NCBI GenBank assembly: GCA_964017125.1
Contig: OZ024915.1
Coordinates: 14,681,422-14,745,421 of the forward strand
Source: Flabesymbios commensalis
Taxonomy: Eukaryota > Annelida > Polychaeta > Terebellida > Flabelligeridae
Direction of reading: 5' to 3'
DNA length: 64,000 nucleotides
The notes below the pieces were generated by a model. That model saw only the letters and a list, made by a program, of their open reading frames with translations. It was not told the origin of the DNA and did no database searches. Both the position numbers and the translations under genes were made by a program. This document shows positions 11,991 through 24,260 of the stretch, one piece after another (the stretch's first letter is position 1; each line of letters begins with the position of its first letter).

Positions 11991-12566
11991 GGCCTACATT
12001 AATTACTAAAGTATATATTTACAGGAATCTATTTGGAGGTACAGTATTACTTCTTACCACACATTTCCACATTACCACAGTCATTCTTTAAAACATCCAA
12101 ATATCAACATGGCTTGGCTAATCTCTTCATTTGTAAATCTTTTGTACGCCACATTTTTTTTGTAAATCGTGTTATAAAATGTTAATTCAAATTGCTTCCA
12201 TTCAGCTGCATTTTTTGCATAGCATTGAAACAAAGGCTTAACATTATCTTAGAGTGAACTAATCCACGAAAGCATAAATAATAAATCTCCTATTACATTT
12301 GTTGTTGAATTTTGTTTTTCAGTTTTATTCATTCGAAGCTGTAATAACTAACGCAATTTATAGCTTCAAATGACGGAAACATATATGTTTATTTATGACA
12401 AATAGATAAACTAGGTGTATATATAATGATGAATATCTACATATGTTCAGCATATAAAATGACCCAATGCGCAGTGTATTTTCATAAATATACATATCGC
12501 CTCACGTTTGCTGTCCAATCCACAGGTGCAACCCAGGTGCCAATATATCTTTATAGATTATATCAA

Positions 12567-12702
12567 TTGTACCATCCCGCACATCGATCCGATCCGAGTT
12601 GTATTCGTCAGAGAGTCATAGGTCCGGAGCAGCAGGCCCAAGGTACGACACACGACCCGAGGGAGAAGACAGCCAGGGAGGGCTGATGTGCGGGACGATA
12701 CA
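12567..12702. mobile_element. Small TIR element, 136 bp
   Basis: Terminal inverted repeats TTGTACCATCCCGCACATC and GATGTGCGGGACGATACAA match at 17 of 19 positions. The interior is GC-richer than the surroundings. Non-coding. The 11991-12566 stretch on its left holds nothing recognised. Confidence 0.65.
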
Positions 12703-12809
12703 ACTCTAGCCATACTTGTATTTTAAACTCGTACCATTATTTTCAGTCACAACAGGCCTAGACCCGAGAACTCTAATTTAGAAAGTGGGATAAACCCCAA
12801 GCTGATCGT

Positions 12810-13075
12810 TTAACCCTTAACCTTTACAACGCTGAAGTATGTTTGTATAAACTATAGACACCAAAGGGATCTTTTCAATTTGAAATCATCATAAAAGTTT
12901 TAGTGAACTCTTTCTGATTTATTTGAATACCTATGTTGTGGGTCTACGCCCATTAGAAATATTTTTACGCTTACAGTGCGGGGATCTACTTTAGACGTCA
13001 GAATCTGACGTCTGTAGACGTCAGATTCTGACGACTAAAGTAGATCCCCGCACTGTAAGCGTAAAACGCTGAACT
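12810..13075 (+). mobile_element. Family A MITE, copy 4, with near-perfect 44-bp hairpin
   Basis: Starts TTAACCCTTAACC. The hairpin at 12969-13060 has arms of 44 nt with one mismatch around the centre GACGTCTGTAGACGTC. Arm sequences include CAGTGCGGGGATCTACTTTA. This is the best preserved core of family A. Confidence 0.75.
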
Positions 13076-13329
13076 ATTTTTCTATAAATTAAAAGACCAA
13101 AGAATAAAAAAAATGAAATAATTTTACTCTTTCATCTCAGGAAGCGATTTTTGACGTCTATACATGGTCCACGCACTGAAATGTATAACACTTTGTTCCG
13201 GATTGCTTGACAAATATTAAAGCTGATTAGTGAGTCACTTTTTTCTCAAATGATCCGTTTTTGTCCATTCTAGGGGTGGGGGCTCCATAAGGTCGTGTGT
13301 TTTGTACTGCCACTTGTCATATATTTCAC

Positions 13330-13560
13330 GATATCCTGTGTGTTAAGCTTTTAAACCCTTATGATGCCTCGGCATCGTTTTGAATAACTGAAAAATGCCT
13401 TAATTTCCCACACCTAAAGGGTTTAGAGCGAACTTTTTAAATGAAACTGTTTTAAAAATATATTGACAATTTTTCTAAATTTCTCCATCCACTCACCAGT
13501 CCAGAATGCCGACGACAATTCACGGTTTTTAGTGGATGGAGATTAAAAGTGAAATACAAT
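13330..13560 (-). mobile_element. Diverged family B MITE copy
   Basis: It contains AAACCCTTATGATGCCTCG, the AAGGGTTTAGA tract and a degenerate hairpin TCTCCATCCACTCACC / TTTTTAGTGGATGGAGA. Clearly related to the copies at 14.1 and 16.1 kb, but older. Confidence 0.5.
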
Positions 13561-14091
13561 CTTCATAGAGTCAAATCAAATTAGTCTGTGGGCTGATTCT
13601 TCAAAAGTAATATATAAGAATTCGATTTATTTGTACTCAGTTAAAGCGTATCATCTTTTTTAAAATTGTCTGAAAAAGGCCAAGAAGGACTAAATGCATG
13701 CTTATCCAAAATTTTAGGAAATCATCACTTTTTTGTAAAAACACACATGATGGTACCCCAACTACACTTCTAGCCTCTTATAACCAGATTGTCCTGCGTG
13801 AATATGTTTTGCTGAAACATGACCTGGGGATTGTTAAATCTAAACTATAACATAATGTTTGTATCCAGATGATCATGATGAAGAATCTTACACACAAATA
13901 GCTATGTTTTATCAAAATAAAGAGATAAAAACACACCCAATCGCAGTTGTGTGTGATTTTCTAGGTTGCTCTTTTTATGACAATTGACACATATTTATTT
14001 TTATGCTCTTTAATAAAAGACACAATTGGAACAAATTGCACGTTACTGTATGTTATTCACATCATTAAAATATACCGCATAGAAGTGTATA

Positions 14092-14346
14092 TTAACCCTT
14101 TCAAGCCTGAATTTACCATTGTCATCTTCATCCACTACAAGCCGCGAATTGCTGTCGCAATTCTCGACTTGTAGTGGACGAAGATGATTTGATATGGTTT
14201 AAAAAATTTAGAAAATTGCCATGTACTATTGGTAAACCAGTTTCATGGAAATTTTCGTTCTAAAACCCTTAGTTATAGGAAAATTAAGTCTGTTTTCAGG
14301 GATGTGAAATGATGCTTTAATGCATCGTGAGGACTTAAAGGGTTAA
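14092..14346 (+). mobile_element. Family B MITE, complete copy
   Basis: TTAA at 14092-14095 and 14343-14346 bracket CCCTTTCAAGCCTGAA ... GACTTAAAGGG. The core hairpin has arms CATCTTCATCCACTACAAGC and CTTGTAGTGGACGAAGATG around AATTGCTGTCGCAATT. A second small hairpin GATGCTTTAATGCATC lies near the right end. Confidence 0.8.
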
Positions 14347-14798
14347 GACACATAATGGTTATGGTGTACGTAACTAATCAAACAAAATATCCCATTGACT
14401 CAGTATCTTGTATCTTGTGAGGGTTATCAATTTTGTATCTACTATTTTTATATCACACATAATAAAAATAATGTTTTATATAAATGAAAAATAAGATAGC
14501 ATTTGTTTAAGATAGTGACATAGTTTGCTATGGAACGATTTGTTTTGGTTCAAGTATGTTATTCTGTCCCGCATACATAGCAACTGAATGGTGGGAATGA
14601 TAAGCTCATGTAACAGACTGGACCCCTCGTTGATTAGCAAATGGTCGATTATAGCATTATTATATCAATATATGACATTATAACATGTATAATGAACAAA
14701 TATCGCATTAATTCAAATAAAGCTATACTAAGCAGAACAAATACACATAGATGGGCTCTCCACCAATTATCATTATTGAACAATGTTGAGAGTAATAC

Positions 14799-15100
14799 TG
14801 TTATTTTCTATAGAATTAAACAATTTGAGATTTGGCAAAATAATAACCTAAACTAATTAGAACATTCTCTCAAATAATAGCGCTATAGTTCAGTCAATAC
14901 ACAGTCAATGTGATTGCAGTCTGAGTATATTTCATAACACACAATAAACTGTTATGTTCTATAGAATCAAACAATGTGAGATTTGGCAAAATAATAATCT
15001 AAACTAATTACAACATTTTTTTAATAATAGCATTATAGTTCAGTCAATACACAGTCAATGTGATTGCAGTCTGAGTATATTTCATATCACACAATAAATT
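14799..15100. repeat. Tandem duplication, two units of about 151 bp
   Basis: Copies starting TGTTATTTTCTATAGAAT (14799) and TGTTATGTTCTATAGAAT (14950) share CAGTCAATACACAGTCAATG and most other positions. AT-rich and non-coding. Confidence 0.75.
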
Positions 15101-15488
15101 AATATCGGATATATATCATCACACGATTAACACATATTTAAAAGCAATTAACATCCAGCCAACAAATTGTATTTTACTGTATACACATCGGGGCGATATA
15201 TATATATATAAAATACATATTGTCATACACATGGTAAACATTCATTTCCGATGAAATATCCTATTTGACACATGCAGAATACGCCCAGTGTATGTGATTT
15301 TTTCAATACATGGTTAATATGAGAGGATATATAGTTCGCACATAACACTCAATATCTCAGTTCTCCGCTTATACAGCTATATTACATATTATATATTATA
15401 CACTATTTGATAAAAAGAAACAAGGTCTCAATATAACAAACAAAAAACGTCTCAATAGCATTGCATAGTTAATATAAGAGTACCGTGT

Positions 15489-15800
15489 TCAATCAGTATA
15501 ATCACTCACTGATGGATGTTTAATTTAAATGAAATATATAGACTTTTTCCCATAGTGAGCTGAAACTATCAGAATGTCTAGAAAAATGTAAATGTATACA
15601 ATGTGAATAAGATTGATTATTTAGATTGTTGAATAGCGCATTGCTCAATCAGTATAATCACTCACTGATGGATGTTCAATTTAAATGAAATATATAGACT
15701 TTTTCCCATAGTGAGCTCAAACTATCAGAATGTCTAGAAAAATGTAAATGTATACAATGTGAATAAGATTGATTATTTAGATTGTTGAATAGCGCATTGC
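15489..15800. repeat. Recent tandem duplication, two units of 156 bp
   Basis: Two adjacent copies starting near 15489 and 15645 differ at only a few positions (for example GTTTAA against GTTCAA, and GCTGAA against GCTCAA). That near-identity implies a recent event. No gene is included. Confidence 0.8.
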
Positions 15801-16003
15801 AATTACAATAGAAGTTAGCCAAGTGTTTCATCAATCATCCTAACTCTTCTGAACCTAAATGAAATTTTCAACCTCTTTAAATCATTCATCACAACCAAAT
15901 ATTTTTTTCGGGTCGAAAGAGATGTTCAAACTGTTTTAGAAACTGAACGACCTTCGCATCGTGGGCGTGGCAATTTTGAAAATCAGCATTGGCTGATCAC
16001 TAG

Positions 16004-16061
16004 TTAAAGGGCTCAATCAGACTAAAATCATAAAAAAAATCGGTATATTGAGTCCCTTTAA
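16004..16061. mobile_element. 58-bp TTAA-flanked micro-element (family E derivative)
   Basis: TTAA at each end encloses AGGGCTCAAT ... ATTGAGTCCCT, with internal CAGACTAAAATCATAAAAAA resembling the outermost part of family E. It appears to be a minimal internal-deletion form. Confidence 0.6.
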
Positions 16062-16101
16062 TAAGGTTATGTTCACAGGTCTTCACTATAAACAGTAATA
16101 A

Positions 16102-16327
16102 GCATCATTTTACATTCCTGAAACAGACTTAATTTTCCTACAACAAAGGGTTTTAGAATCAATATTTCCATGAAACTGATTTACCAATAGGCCTACATGG
16201 ACATTTTCTTCAATTTTCCACCCACATCAAAGCATCTTCATCCACTACAAGTCGAGAATTGCGACAGCAATTCGCGGCTTGTAGTGGATGAAGATGACAA
16301 TGGTAAATTTAGACTTGAAAGGGTTAA
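16102..16327 (-). mobile_element. Family B MITE, lacking one end
   Basis: The core hairpin CATCTTCATCCACTACAAGT ... CTTGTAGTGGATGAAGATG is intact around GAATTGCGACAGCAATTC. The right end GAAAGGGTTAA is present (TTAA 16324-16327). The other terminus is missing. Confidence 0.75.
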
Positions 16328-17473
16328 TTAGTGTACTATTTTTCCAATTGTATAAATGTGTGCAAAAATTCAGCTCAGATACACAAAGTGAGACCTCAAA
16401 CCCTAAAATGGATGTACTTACTTCATGGTAGCCATCAGCGCTAATTATGCTTTTTACAAGACTGGGGTGGCACATATAATTAACTACATTTTGCTCGCAC
16501 TAGCAATGAAGTGGGGTGAGGGCAGACAGTACAGTTTGCGATTGCCACCTTGAGTCAGCACCCCTATATAACCATGAGCAAGACGGCCATGGGACACAAT
16601 GACGACTGAACTATTGATCTACCCAGCAAAAACACGAGATGTGATGTGATGTGATACCAGTGATATAGTCAGTTCTCTTGCAGAGAATCATGCTGAGAAA
16701 CTGTTTCACACATACAAATGTATAGGATGATACGTTTCTCTCAGTATCGACTGTAGTCGTCTGCATAACAAGATGGCCACAGTGACAGACGAGTAAGTCC
16801 AAATCATTTAGCTGCTAAAATTGTACACATATTGGGATTCGAATAACACTGATCGTAATGGCATATGTTATATAAGTAAGTTTTGTGGGGGCCAATTAGT
16901 GTCCACACTTTCTATCTTATTGATAAATACACACCAGCCGCTCTAAAAAAACCTCGCCCTTTGGCCTAGACACGTTTCACATCTACTAATGAAGAGATCA
17001 TCGGGCTTTATCCTATACGTAATAAATATCTTATCGAGGTCAGATATACTTGTATACGGTTTTAATCTGTTACTCAAAAACTTATAACATATTTCAGAAA
17101 TGTCTCAAAGAATTGCATTATGTACATGTTACAGAAAATAGTAATTACCGGTATTTTAGTATCATACATTGTATTTTTAAAAGACTGTCTATTACGTTCA
17201 TTTGAAACAACATATTATGTCAGCAGTATCCTTTGTAAAATAAAAGATAAACACTTAATTATAATTTCCATTGCATTCTAATCATAACTACTGTTTATTC
17301 GATACATTTATTAAATATACATAATTATTTCAATGTGTGGCGTGTCGCCATGTTAGATGTTATCATCGTTGAGCCGTGATGTTTTTTTCAGTAACATGTG
17401 TCTTCATATCTTGGTATTGCAATTAAATTATATTTTAAGTAGTCATCATTTACATTTTCAAAATATCCAGTGT
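16328..17473. other. Intergenic, downstream of gene 2; nothing recognised
   Basis: AT-rich sequence with only short open frames on either strand and no domain or repeat structure I can recognise. It separates gene 2's 3' end from the MITEs at 16.0-16.3 kb. Confidence 0.5.
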
Positions 17474-17479
17474 TTTATT
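17474..17479 (-). promoter_or_regulatory. Candidate polyadenylation signal for gene 2
   Basis: AATAAA on the minus strand (TTTATT on plus) lies about 250 nt past the stop codon of the HSPA12-like gene. Other AATAAA-like sites lie further on, near 17.3 kb. Confidence 0.4.
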
Positions 17480-17730
17480 ATGGCAATGCCACTTAAAATT
17501 TTAGCTCTGTATGTGATTTTATCAAACATGCCATCTTGTATATACATATAATATATTACTATGACAGATAAGTCTGTAAAGACTTTGTATTTATATCAAC
17601 AAAATATCTGTCGGTCTGACTGGTACGTAATGGTTACAATCACAAAATCTGAAATGCTGCATTTTCTAGATTCGCTTGATATTATCATCAGTTACCATGC
17701 AAACGTTTTCTCACCGACAACATCACAATT

Positions 17731-20700
17731 TTATGAAGCAATGAAGGATATAGGTAGAGTTTTTTCTTCGCCGTCAATAACACTCATGTCCTTCACTGTC
17801 ACTTTGATCTGGGTTCCTCCAAAGTAGAAAGATACATCAACCAGTCGCTTTTTGCCTCGGGAAATATTAGGCAAAGGAATTGAAAGATTCCCAATTTTCC
17901 GTGTTTCTGGGTCATTTGTATATATGACATTTTCAATTTCCTGTATTTCTCGGCCATCCGTTCCCGGAGTGTCATTTTCAATTTTTCTATATGTGACATC
18001 TAGAGATGACGAATAAAATTCAAACTCGATTGATGTTTGTGTTGACACTGACGGAAGGAAAGATTTAACGACAGAGTTTGAAAGTTCTACTGGAGTGTTC
18101 TTTTTTACATAGATCAAAAGTACATCTCTGCATTTGTCTACTCCTTCTATTGTGATTTTGTTGGACTCCTTGTGTCGTTTTGGGTCAAATTTTTCTTGAC
18201 ATCGTATTCCATACGATTTGCGTGCGATCCGTGTGCGAACGTAATCAGGCCTCTGACCAAACAAGACAGCTCCTTTCAGGACGGCCAGGTCCGGATCCTG
18301 TGGAATCAACACACTGGTGGGACCACCACTACATAAACTTCTAATTGCATTGATCAAGTATTCAGACGCGCTGAAGCCCCCAACTAAAAAAATGTATTCC
18401 ATATTTGCAAGTTCATCCTTCTTCATAAGCGTAGATACACATTCTACAATTTTTCTGACAGTGTTGTGGAAAATGGCATCTAAGGCAAGAGGACTTAGCC
18501 TAAATGTAAACTCGCTCTCATCAAGACTTACTCCAGGAATTTTTGCCTTTTCAAAGGATTCTGCAAAATCCTTCCCCTCAAACATTTTTGAATATTTTCT
18601 CAACATACCTGCATTTACACCAAATATGTTCATTGTTGTTTTTGCTTTAGGTGACGCTTGTCTTTTCATGTATTCAAAACGATTTTCAATATCCCACCAA
18701 ATTTTTGGTAGATCTTCCTGTAGAGCTGTCAAGTAATCTATCCCCCAGAGTTTCTTTAATATTTTTTGAAAAACAGCATCTACGTTGGTTCCCCCATGAG
18801 GCCCTCCAGTGGCGACTGTCAGCTCGTTTACATTGCCATCGCGCTGAACTTCATGCACGGTGATGTCAACCGTTCCTCCTGTATGATACAATGGACAAAA
18901 TAATGTAACAAAATACCATTAAAATATTAGTTTATGACAGGTGATAACAATAGAAGTATTGCATGCAGGAGGAGTTGGTTCGGTGGGAAGATTAATTTTT
19001 TATTTAATAAACTAAATAAAAAATGACTTCTAGACATTTGGAATTTCGCGGCCTCGACGGAGGATACTGGTTATAATGATATGTCATTTATCAGTGTGAA
19101 AAATTATGTTTTGATACTTGGTTAGATAATCTCATCGGGATGTAGCTTATTTTTGGCAAATAGGTGGGCTTATCAAAACTATCAAATCTGGAAAATCGAG
19201 TATGCCGGGACGCAAAATATCCCATGATCATGATAATGAGAATGATTGGCCAAAAAATAAGTTTTTTTCCAATAGACTGTCATGATTCAGAATGTTTTAT
19301 TCCAGATATTATTATTTTATTAAATAATTAAGGTTTATATTTTACTTCCATGAACAGAAAATGATATTTGCTTACAAAGGTGCATATTTTAATTTTAGGT
19401 GTACGAATGTAGCACATCGGGCTTTAGGCCACGTCTGTGCACACACAGGCTAAATTGGACCAGGACAACCTCCTGAGGATAGTAAGATGAGTGAGATGAC
19501 ACTGCCATCCAGACACAGGATTCGAAATTCAAATGTTGGAGATCTGAGGTCGAGCACGCTACCTCTCGGTCACGGAGGCTCCCCACAATACTGAGTTTTA
19601 CGAGTGGATGGGGAAGAAACATTTTGGTTTCTTTCAAACCGCCGAGACCGGGAAACGAGCCCAGAACCCTAACGTGAAAGGCAGCGATGCTAACCACTCC
19701 CTAAGGCCCACAGTCCTCTCATAATGCGCTAGGATTAGTATTTATTGAAAGGGGACTGTTTTACATCTTCACCTCTTTTCTCTAAAAATTATATGTTTGA
19801 CTTTCGTACTTTATCAGGTTTAACAGGTTTAAGACGATGAAAATTAAATAACTGTGTTTTAAATATGCCTCTTCAAGCCTGAATTGTAATCTCCATCCAC
19901 TACAAGCCGCCAATCGCTGTCACAATTCTGTACCTGTAGTGGATGAAGTGGGTGACAAATGAAAAAGAGATGTTGTTATCATTAAACAGTTCCATGTAAT
20001 TTACGTTCTAAAATCCCTAGGTTTTAGAAAATTAAGTTATTCTTTAGAGATGCAAAATGATGCTTTAATGCATCGTGAGGGTTTGAAGGTACTTAAATAT
20101 CACCAGTTCTTTAAGTTGTCATGGGTCCTCTCTAATTTAGTACAAAACTCCCTTTAAGTTTAGAATAGTTTTCTCTTGCATGCCTATTATCAGAAAATGC
20201 ATAACAAGAAATGTCTAACTCCGGCCTGTAAGCTGACCAAATTGCACGTAATTCAAAGACTATTTCACCTATATACTTGGTTATGATGCCATCAGAAAGA
20301 GCGATCATGTATCTTTAAATTTGCATTATTAATAACATTTAAAATAGTATATGGTAGTTGTTGAATGGTAATAGCAAATACCACGCTGAAACTGCCTGTC
20401 CACATGTATGTCCCGGGGTCCTCTGTGATAAATTTGAAGCCCATAAATACTAAATTAGCTTGTAGCTATGACAACCAACGTACTTTCTCATTGGACGTTT
20501 TGATTTGTTGCTGTATCCCATTGTGGAGAACTAGAAACTGTTGTGTTATTACCAGTATGTGGTTTTCAAACGAATATCAATCCACACTTATACAACAAAT
20601 AAATAAATAAATACATCATTATTTAAAGCAGCTCCTTGGGATGACATCAATTTTCGTGTTTAATTCCGTACTGAAGTAGTGTATCCCACAGATCATGTTT

Positions 20701-23700
20701 TTATTTTTTTCAGAATTTTCGTATTTTTACAAATATTTTGAATCAACATTTCTATGAATCCAGAAGTAACCCAAACAAACTATTTGTATACCTGAAGGAC
20801 GATTGAATGTTCTCACAGCATTGGGGTACATGCCGATGTCATCGGCCCAGTGTTGGGTGGACAATCAGTGCTGCAGGTGTGTCCTCCCGTGTCCTGACTA
20901 CAATACACCAATTAGCGGCGACTGCTTTGATTTTACCGTCTGTTACGTGGGAATATGTGATGTAAAGTGCTGAATATTGATGACTTGTTTTGTTTACATG
21001 GCAATATACGACTTGGAAATACAACAATTTCACTCTTTTTCGGTGCTTTAAAACTGTTTTATGACTTTTTCGTATTTTTAGTTAAGATCAGTAGGCTATA
21101 TAGCTTCATATAAATTATTTTTTTCAAAATTGACAATATTGAGAATGTCTCATCCCAAGGGGTCCCTTTAATCAATTAATTAAAAAATTAATTCATTCAT
21201 TAATTCTTTAATCAATTAATTAATTAAGTATTTGTTGCCATGAAGGGACATTCATTTCAAGGTAGCATAGGATCACTGCTTAATAATAGAACGACAAGAA
21301 CAAGCCATCATAGAATTCCCATGAATTTGTTTAGCCTGTTATGCTTGGTGAAATTTGGTGTACAGCTTGTATGTACTCGGAACCACATGGCAAGGTTGTG
21401 AGAAAACATGTAGATGCCACGTGCTCATGTGTTGGTCAACATGTAAATTAAGCACCGGAGCACCGCATGTGCCCAGAAAGTGAACTAGGTCTACATGTAT
21501 GGGCGGGACATACATGTGAAATGGCAGTTTTACCGTGATATCTGATGGATATTACCATCCAGCAACTACCATACAACCTTACCAATGTTATTAAAAGCAG
21601 CAATTAACAGATACATGATCGCTCTTTTTGAGAACCAAGTTTATAGGTGAAATAGTTTTTGAGTTACGGGCAATTTGGTACACTTACTGTCTAAGATCAA
21701 AAGACCGGAGCTAGACATTTATTGTTATGTATTTCTGCTATCATAAATCTACCTGTTTTTACTTTTTTTGGGCCAGTAAAATTTTAAACTGATCATTTAA
21801 AAAGGTTGTATCTTTCTGGTCTATAGGAAAAAACATAGACAGATATTATGTATATGAATTGTCATAGATCATTTTATTGTACTCCATTAAGGTGGATGGG
21901 ATGTTGATCTCTATTATGAGGGGGGGGGGGGGACACTAACCTCCAGCGTCCACCACCATATAGACGGTACCAGGAGGCATGGTGACATCGCCGTCCCTGG
22001 TAGCTGGTTCATCAGTGTCTTCTTTTCTAAACGTTTGGATGTCAAGTGTTCTGCAGTAAAGTGATGCCGCTTCTGGTTCCAAAGCAATCCTCAGTTTTTC
22101 ATGATTATTGAGGTCCTCCTTCCTTATCAAGCCTGCCTGGTTGTCAGAAAGAATATGTAAGGTGATATGAGTAGCAACATATAGTATTTTTATTCATTTC
22201 TTTTTTATAGTTAATATACATATTATCATGATTATTGCATAACTGCATTAGTAACGTTATTTGTATTTTAAGGTATTGTGAAAAAATACATTTCTGCAAT
22301 ACACAATAAAACTAATTTTTAATTACCTCACAAGCTGCGTTTCTCATGAAAGATTTGGAGTGCTCACTCCATATGGCTGGCACAGTCAGTACCCAACGTA
22401 TATTTTCCATTTCATTAATCCTGTAAATATAATTTGCAATAATGGTGTTTACTGACGATAATTTTAGACAAAAATAGAGCATAGAGTTATTTCACCATGT
22501 TTATCTGCCAACGATGAAACAAGATGCCTGAAGTCCTAGACCACCCCCCGCCATAAATTAGGTTTTGAATTTATTTTTGCGCCTACAAATAATTTAAAAA
22601 ATCGACTTGTAGTGGCCATTTTGAATTTCGGTAAAACCTTGAAAATATCACCTGCACATTTCCATATCATGGGAAATGTGACTGTAAAATTAGGATAATT
22701 TACGACTTTGGGTTTTTGTATTTTTGCGCCCACAAAATATATGAAGTTGTTCCGTGGCGGCCATTTTGAATTTTGCTAGAATCTTTTAAAAAAACACTTG
22801 CATATCCCCATGTTGTTAGGAATGTGATGCTAAAATTAAAAAAATGCCGCCGGACGGAATTCTGGCGCGATTAAAATCCCCCTTCGCCTATGGGCGGGGG
22901 ATACAAATTGGAATAAAAGACATAATAGTCGTGATTGCGCAACAAAAGCAAGGTCCATATCTACATGATCTATCAGTATGAATATTACAACGATATACAA
23001 CGTAATAGTAGTTTTAATACGTATACATTCTAAAGTACTAAATCGTTGTAAATATGGTGCCTACTTTTTATTTAAAATGTTTTACGACCTAGGCAATTTT
23101 AGACTTATAAATAATGTTCATTATGACACAACTTACAAATATCCGAATGGTAAAACCAATGATAATGAATAGATGGTACTTCTGATCTGGTGAAGAGAAA
23201 ACAACAACCTACGAATTAATGAAAAGAAGAGCCAGTAACATTACTTACTTATACTGTTTGAAATTGTTCAATGCATGCTCCTTTAGGTATCTCAGAGCCA
23301 TACAGAATATAGTGCTAGCTTCAGCCTCAGTGGTACCTCGCTTATCCAAAATTGTGATTTCTGGTTTGTCCTAAATATGAAAATAGCAGAAACTGAGCGA
23401 ACACGAGTCAGTGACCCAATGTTGGTTAAATGTTGTGCAAATAAAATAAACTAGTAAATTATTCGTGTTTTTTATTTATTTTCTTAATGCTAAATATTGG
23501 TCCGTCTTGAGCCGTACGTACCAGCCAGACCGGTTCCGACGGCTCTGTTATACATTGACCCTTTAGCCGCCAAATTATTCAATCTGAATTTTCACCCACT
23601 TGAAGTTGTGTCTCGCTGACGCAATCCACAACTTCAAGTGAGTGAAAATTATTCAGATTTGACAAAATGGAGGTAAACTGTTTTCAAATATTGCTGATTG

Positions 23701-24107
23701 ATGTCATGTTTGAAAGGTGGTACTTAATTTGCTGCCTGCGACGCTGGCCCAACATTAAATCAGCATTGGTACAATACCTGAACATCATCAGTGTGAAGCT
23801 TCATTTTGAATTTATTGAACAAACAAATCCTTGATTTTTCTTCAGGTGACTCGTCATCAGGTCGGTTTATATAGCCAAGCTGGGCATTGAATCCAAAATC
23901 TAGAAACTCGTGTGTATCACCGTCTTCAGACACCCTGGTTAGGACACAGGTCGGTGTCTTCAAGGAAAGCATCCCTGAACCGTCTCCCCAGTTGTTATTC
24001 ATATGAATCTGTGACTGACCGGCGAATGAAAACGCGTAACCGCTAAATGTTGTGCCGAAGTCAATAGCCACAACAACTATGGCGTCGTCTGGTATAGAAT
24101 AGCTCAT
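17731..24107 (-). CDS. HSPA12: HSPA12-like HSP70-family ATPase (gene 2, five coding exons)
   Basis: Exons in transcript order: 24107-23778, 23370-23249, 22420-22327, 22136-21941 and 18878-17731. They total 1890 nt, or 629 residues, close to usual HSPA12 length. All junctions are GT-AG with consistent phases (0, 2, 0, 1). The actin-fold ATP motifs are present: phosphate 1 VVVAIDFGTTFSGYAFSF near residue 10, RWVLTVPAIWS near 160, ALEPEAASLYC near 200, phosphate 2 VVDAGGGTVD near 245 and the adenosine motif IFLVGGFSAS near 410. HSPA12 proteins are divergent cytosolic HSP70 relatives without the canonical substrate-binding domain and EEVD tail; none is seen here. The family is strongly expanded in bivalves, where members are linked to stress and immune responses. 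An acceptor-like TTTCAG about 30 nt upstream of the ATG suggests a 5' UTR intron. The gene appears intact. Confidence 0.92.
19405..19710 (-). mobile_element. Dimeric tRNA-derived SINE (last intron of gene 2)
   Basis: On the minus strand it starts GGGCCTTAGGGAGTGGTTAG, has a first B-box-like GGGCTCGTTTCCCGG, then a second tRNA-like unit with GTGACCGAGAGGTAGCGTGC and a diverged B box. It ends near GGCCTAAAGCCCGATG. It is clearly the same family as 25727-26037 but more diverged. No target duplication is visible. Confidence 0.75.
19867..20091 (+). mobile_element. Family B MITE (last intron of gene 2)
   Basis: It contains TTCAAGCCTGAATT, the hairpin CTCCATCCACTACAAGCC / CCTGTAGTGGATGAAG, and the distal GATGCTTTAATGCATCGTGA. 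Termini have drifted. Confidence 0.7.
20180..21760. mobile_element. About 1.55-kb fold-back element (last intron of gene 2)
   Basis: Left arm (about 20195-20415) and right arm (about 21500-21745) are inverted copies. GAAATGTCTAACTCCGG pairs with the complement of CCGGAGCTAGACATTT, and AGAGCGATCATGTATCT pairs with AGATACATGATCGCTCT. The spacer holds a CCAACACTGGG-type motif near 20850 and no coding signal. Confidence 0.7.
22540..22860. repeat. Two diverged tandem units with GCGGCCATTTTGAAT motif (intron 3 of gene 2)
   Basis: Two stretches of about 155 bp share TTTTTGCGCC(T/C)ACAAA, GTGGCCATTTTGAATT-like and TGGGAAATGTGA-like blocks. The arrangement suggests an old tandem duplication within a repeat. 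Confidence 0.5.
23393..23770. mobile_element. Family G element interrupted by a family C MITE (intron 1 of gene 2)
   Basis: GAGCGAACACGAGTCAGTGA and CCCAATGTTGG on the left, and CCTGCGACGCTGGCCCAACA on the right, are family G parts. Between them, about 23557-23732, sits a family C copy with CCCTTTAGCCGCC at its start and hairpin arms CACTTGAAGTTGTG / CACAACTTCAAGTG around CTCGCTGACGCAATC. Confidence 0.6.
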
Positions 24108-24260
24108 AGTGATCTGTCAAGTGGCCTCTTCTGTGGTGTTTACTGAAATGAAAGCACATAATACATTATTTGATTATGTAAGCCAGAAACATAATTTTGG
24201 AAAAAGGGGGTCTTCGATCGAAAAAAGTAAAAATCAATGATGTTTTCTCATTGGTGAGTG

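Noticed and set aside
18879-18891. ATG at 18891 as an independent start of a 386-residue protein
   Set aside because: An acceptor lies just inside this frame (exon starts at 18878), and splicing to 21941 restores the GGGTVD phosphate-binding motif. The ATG is intronic.
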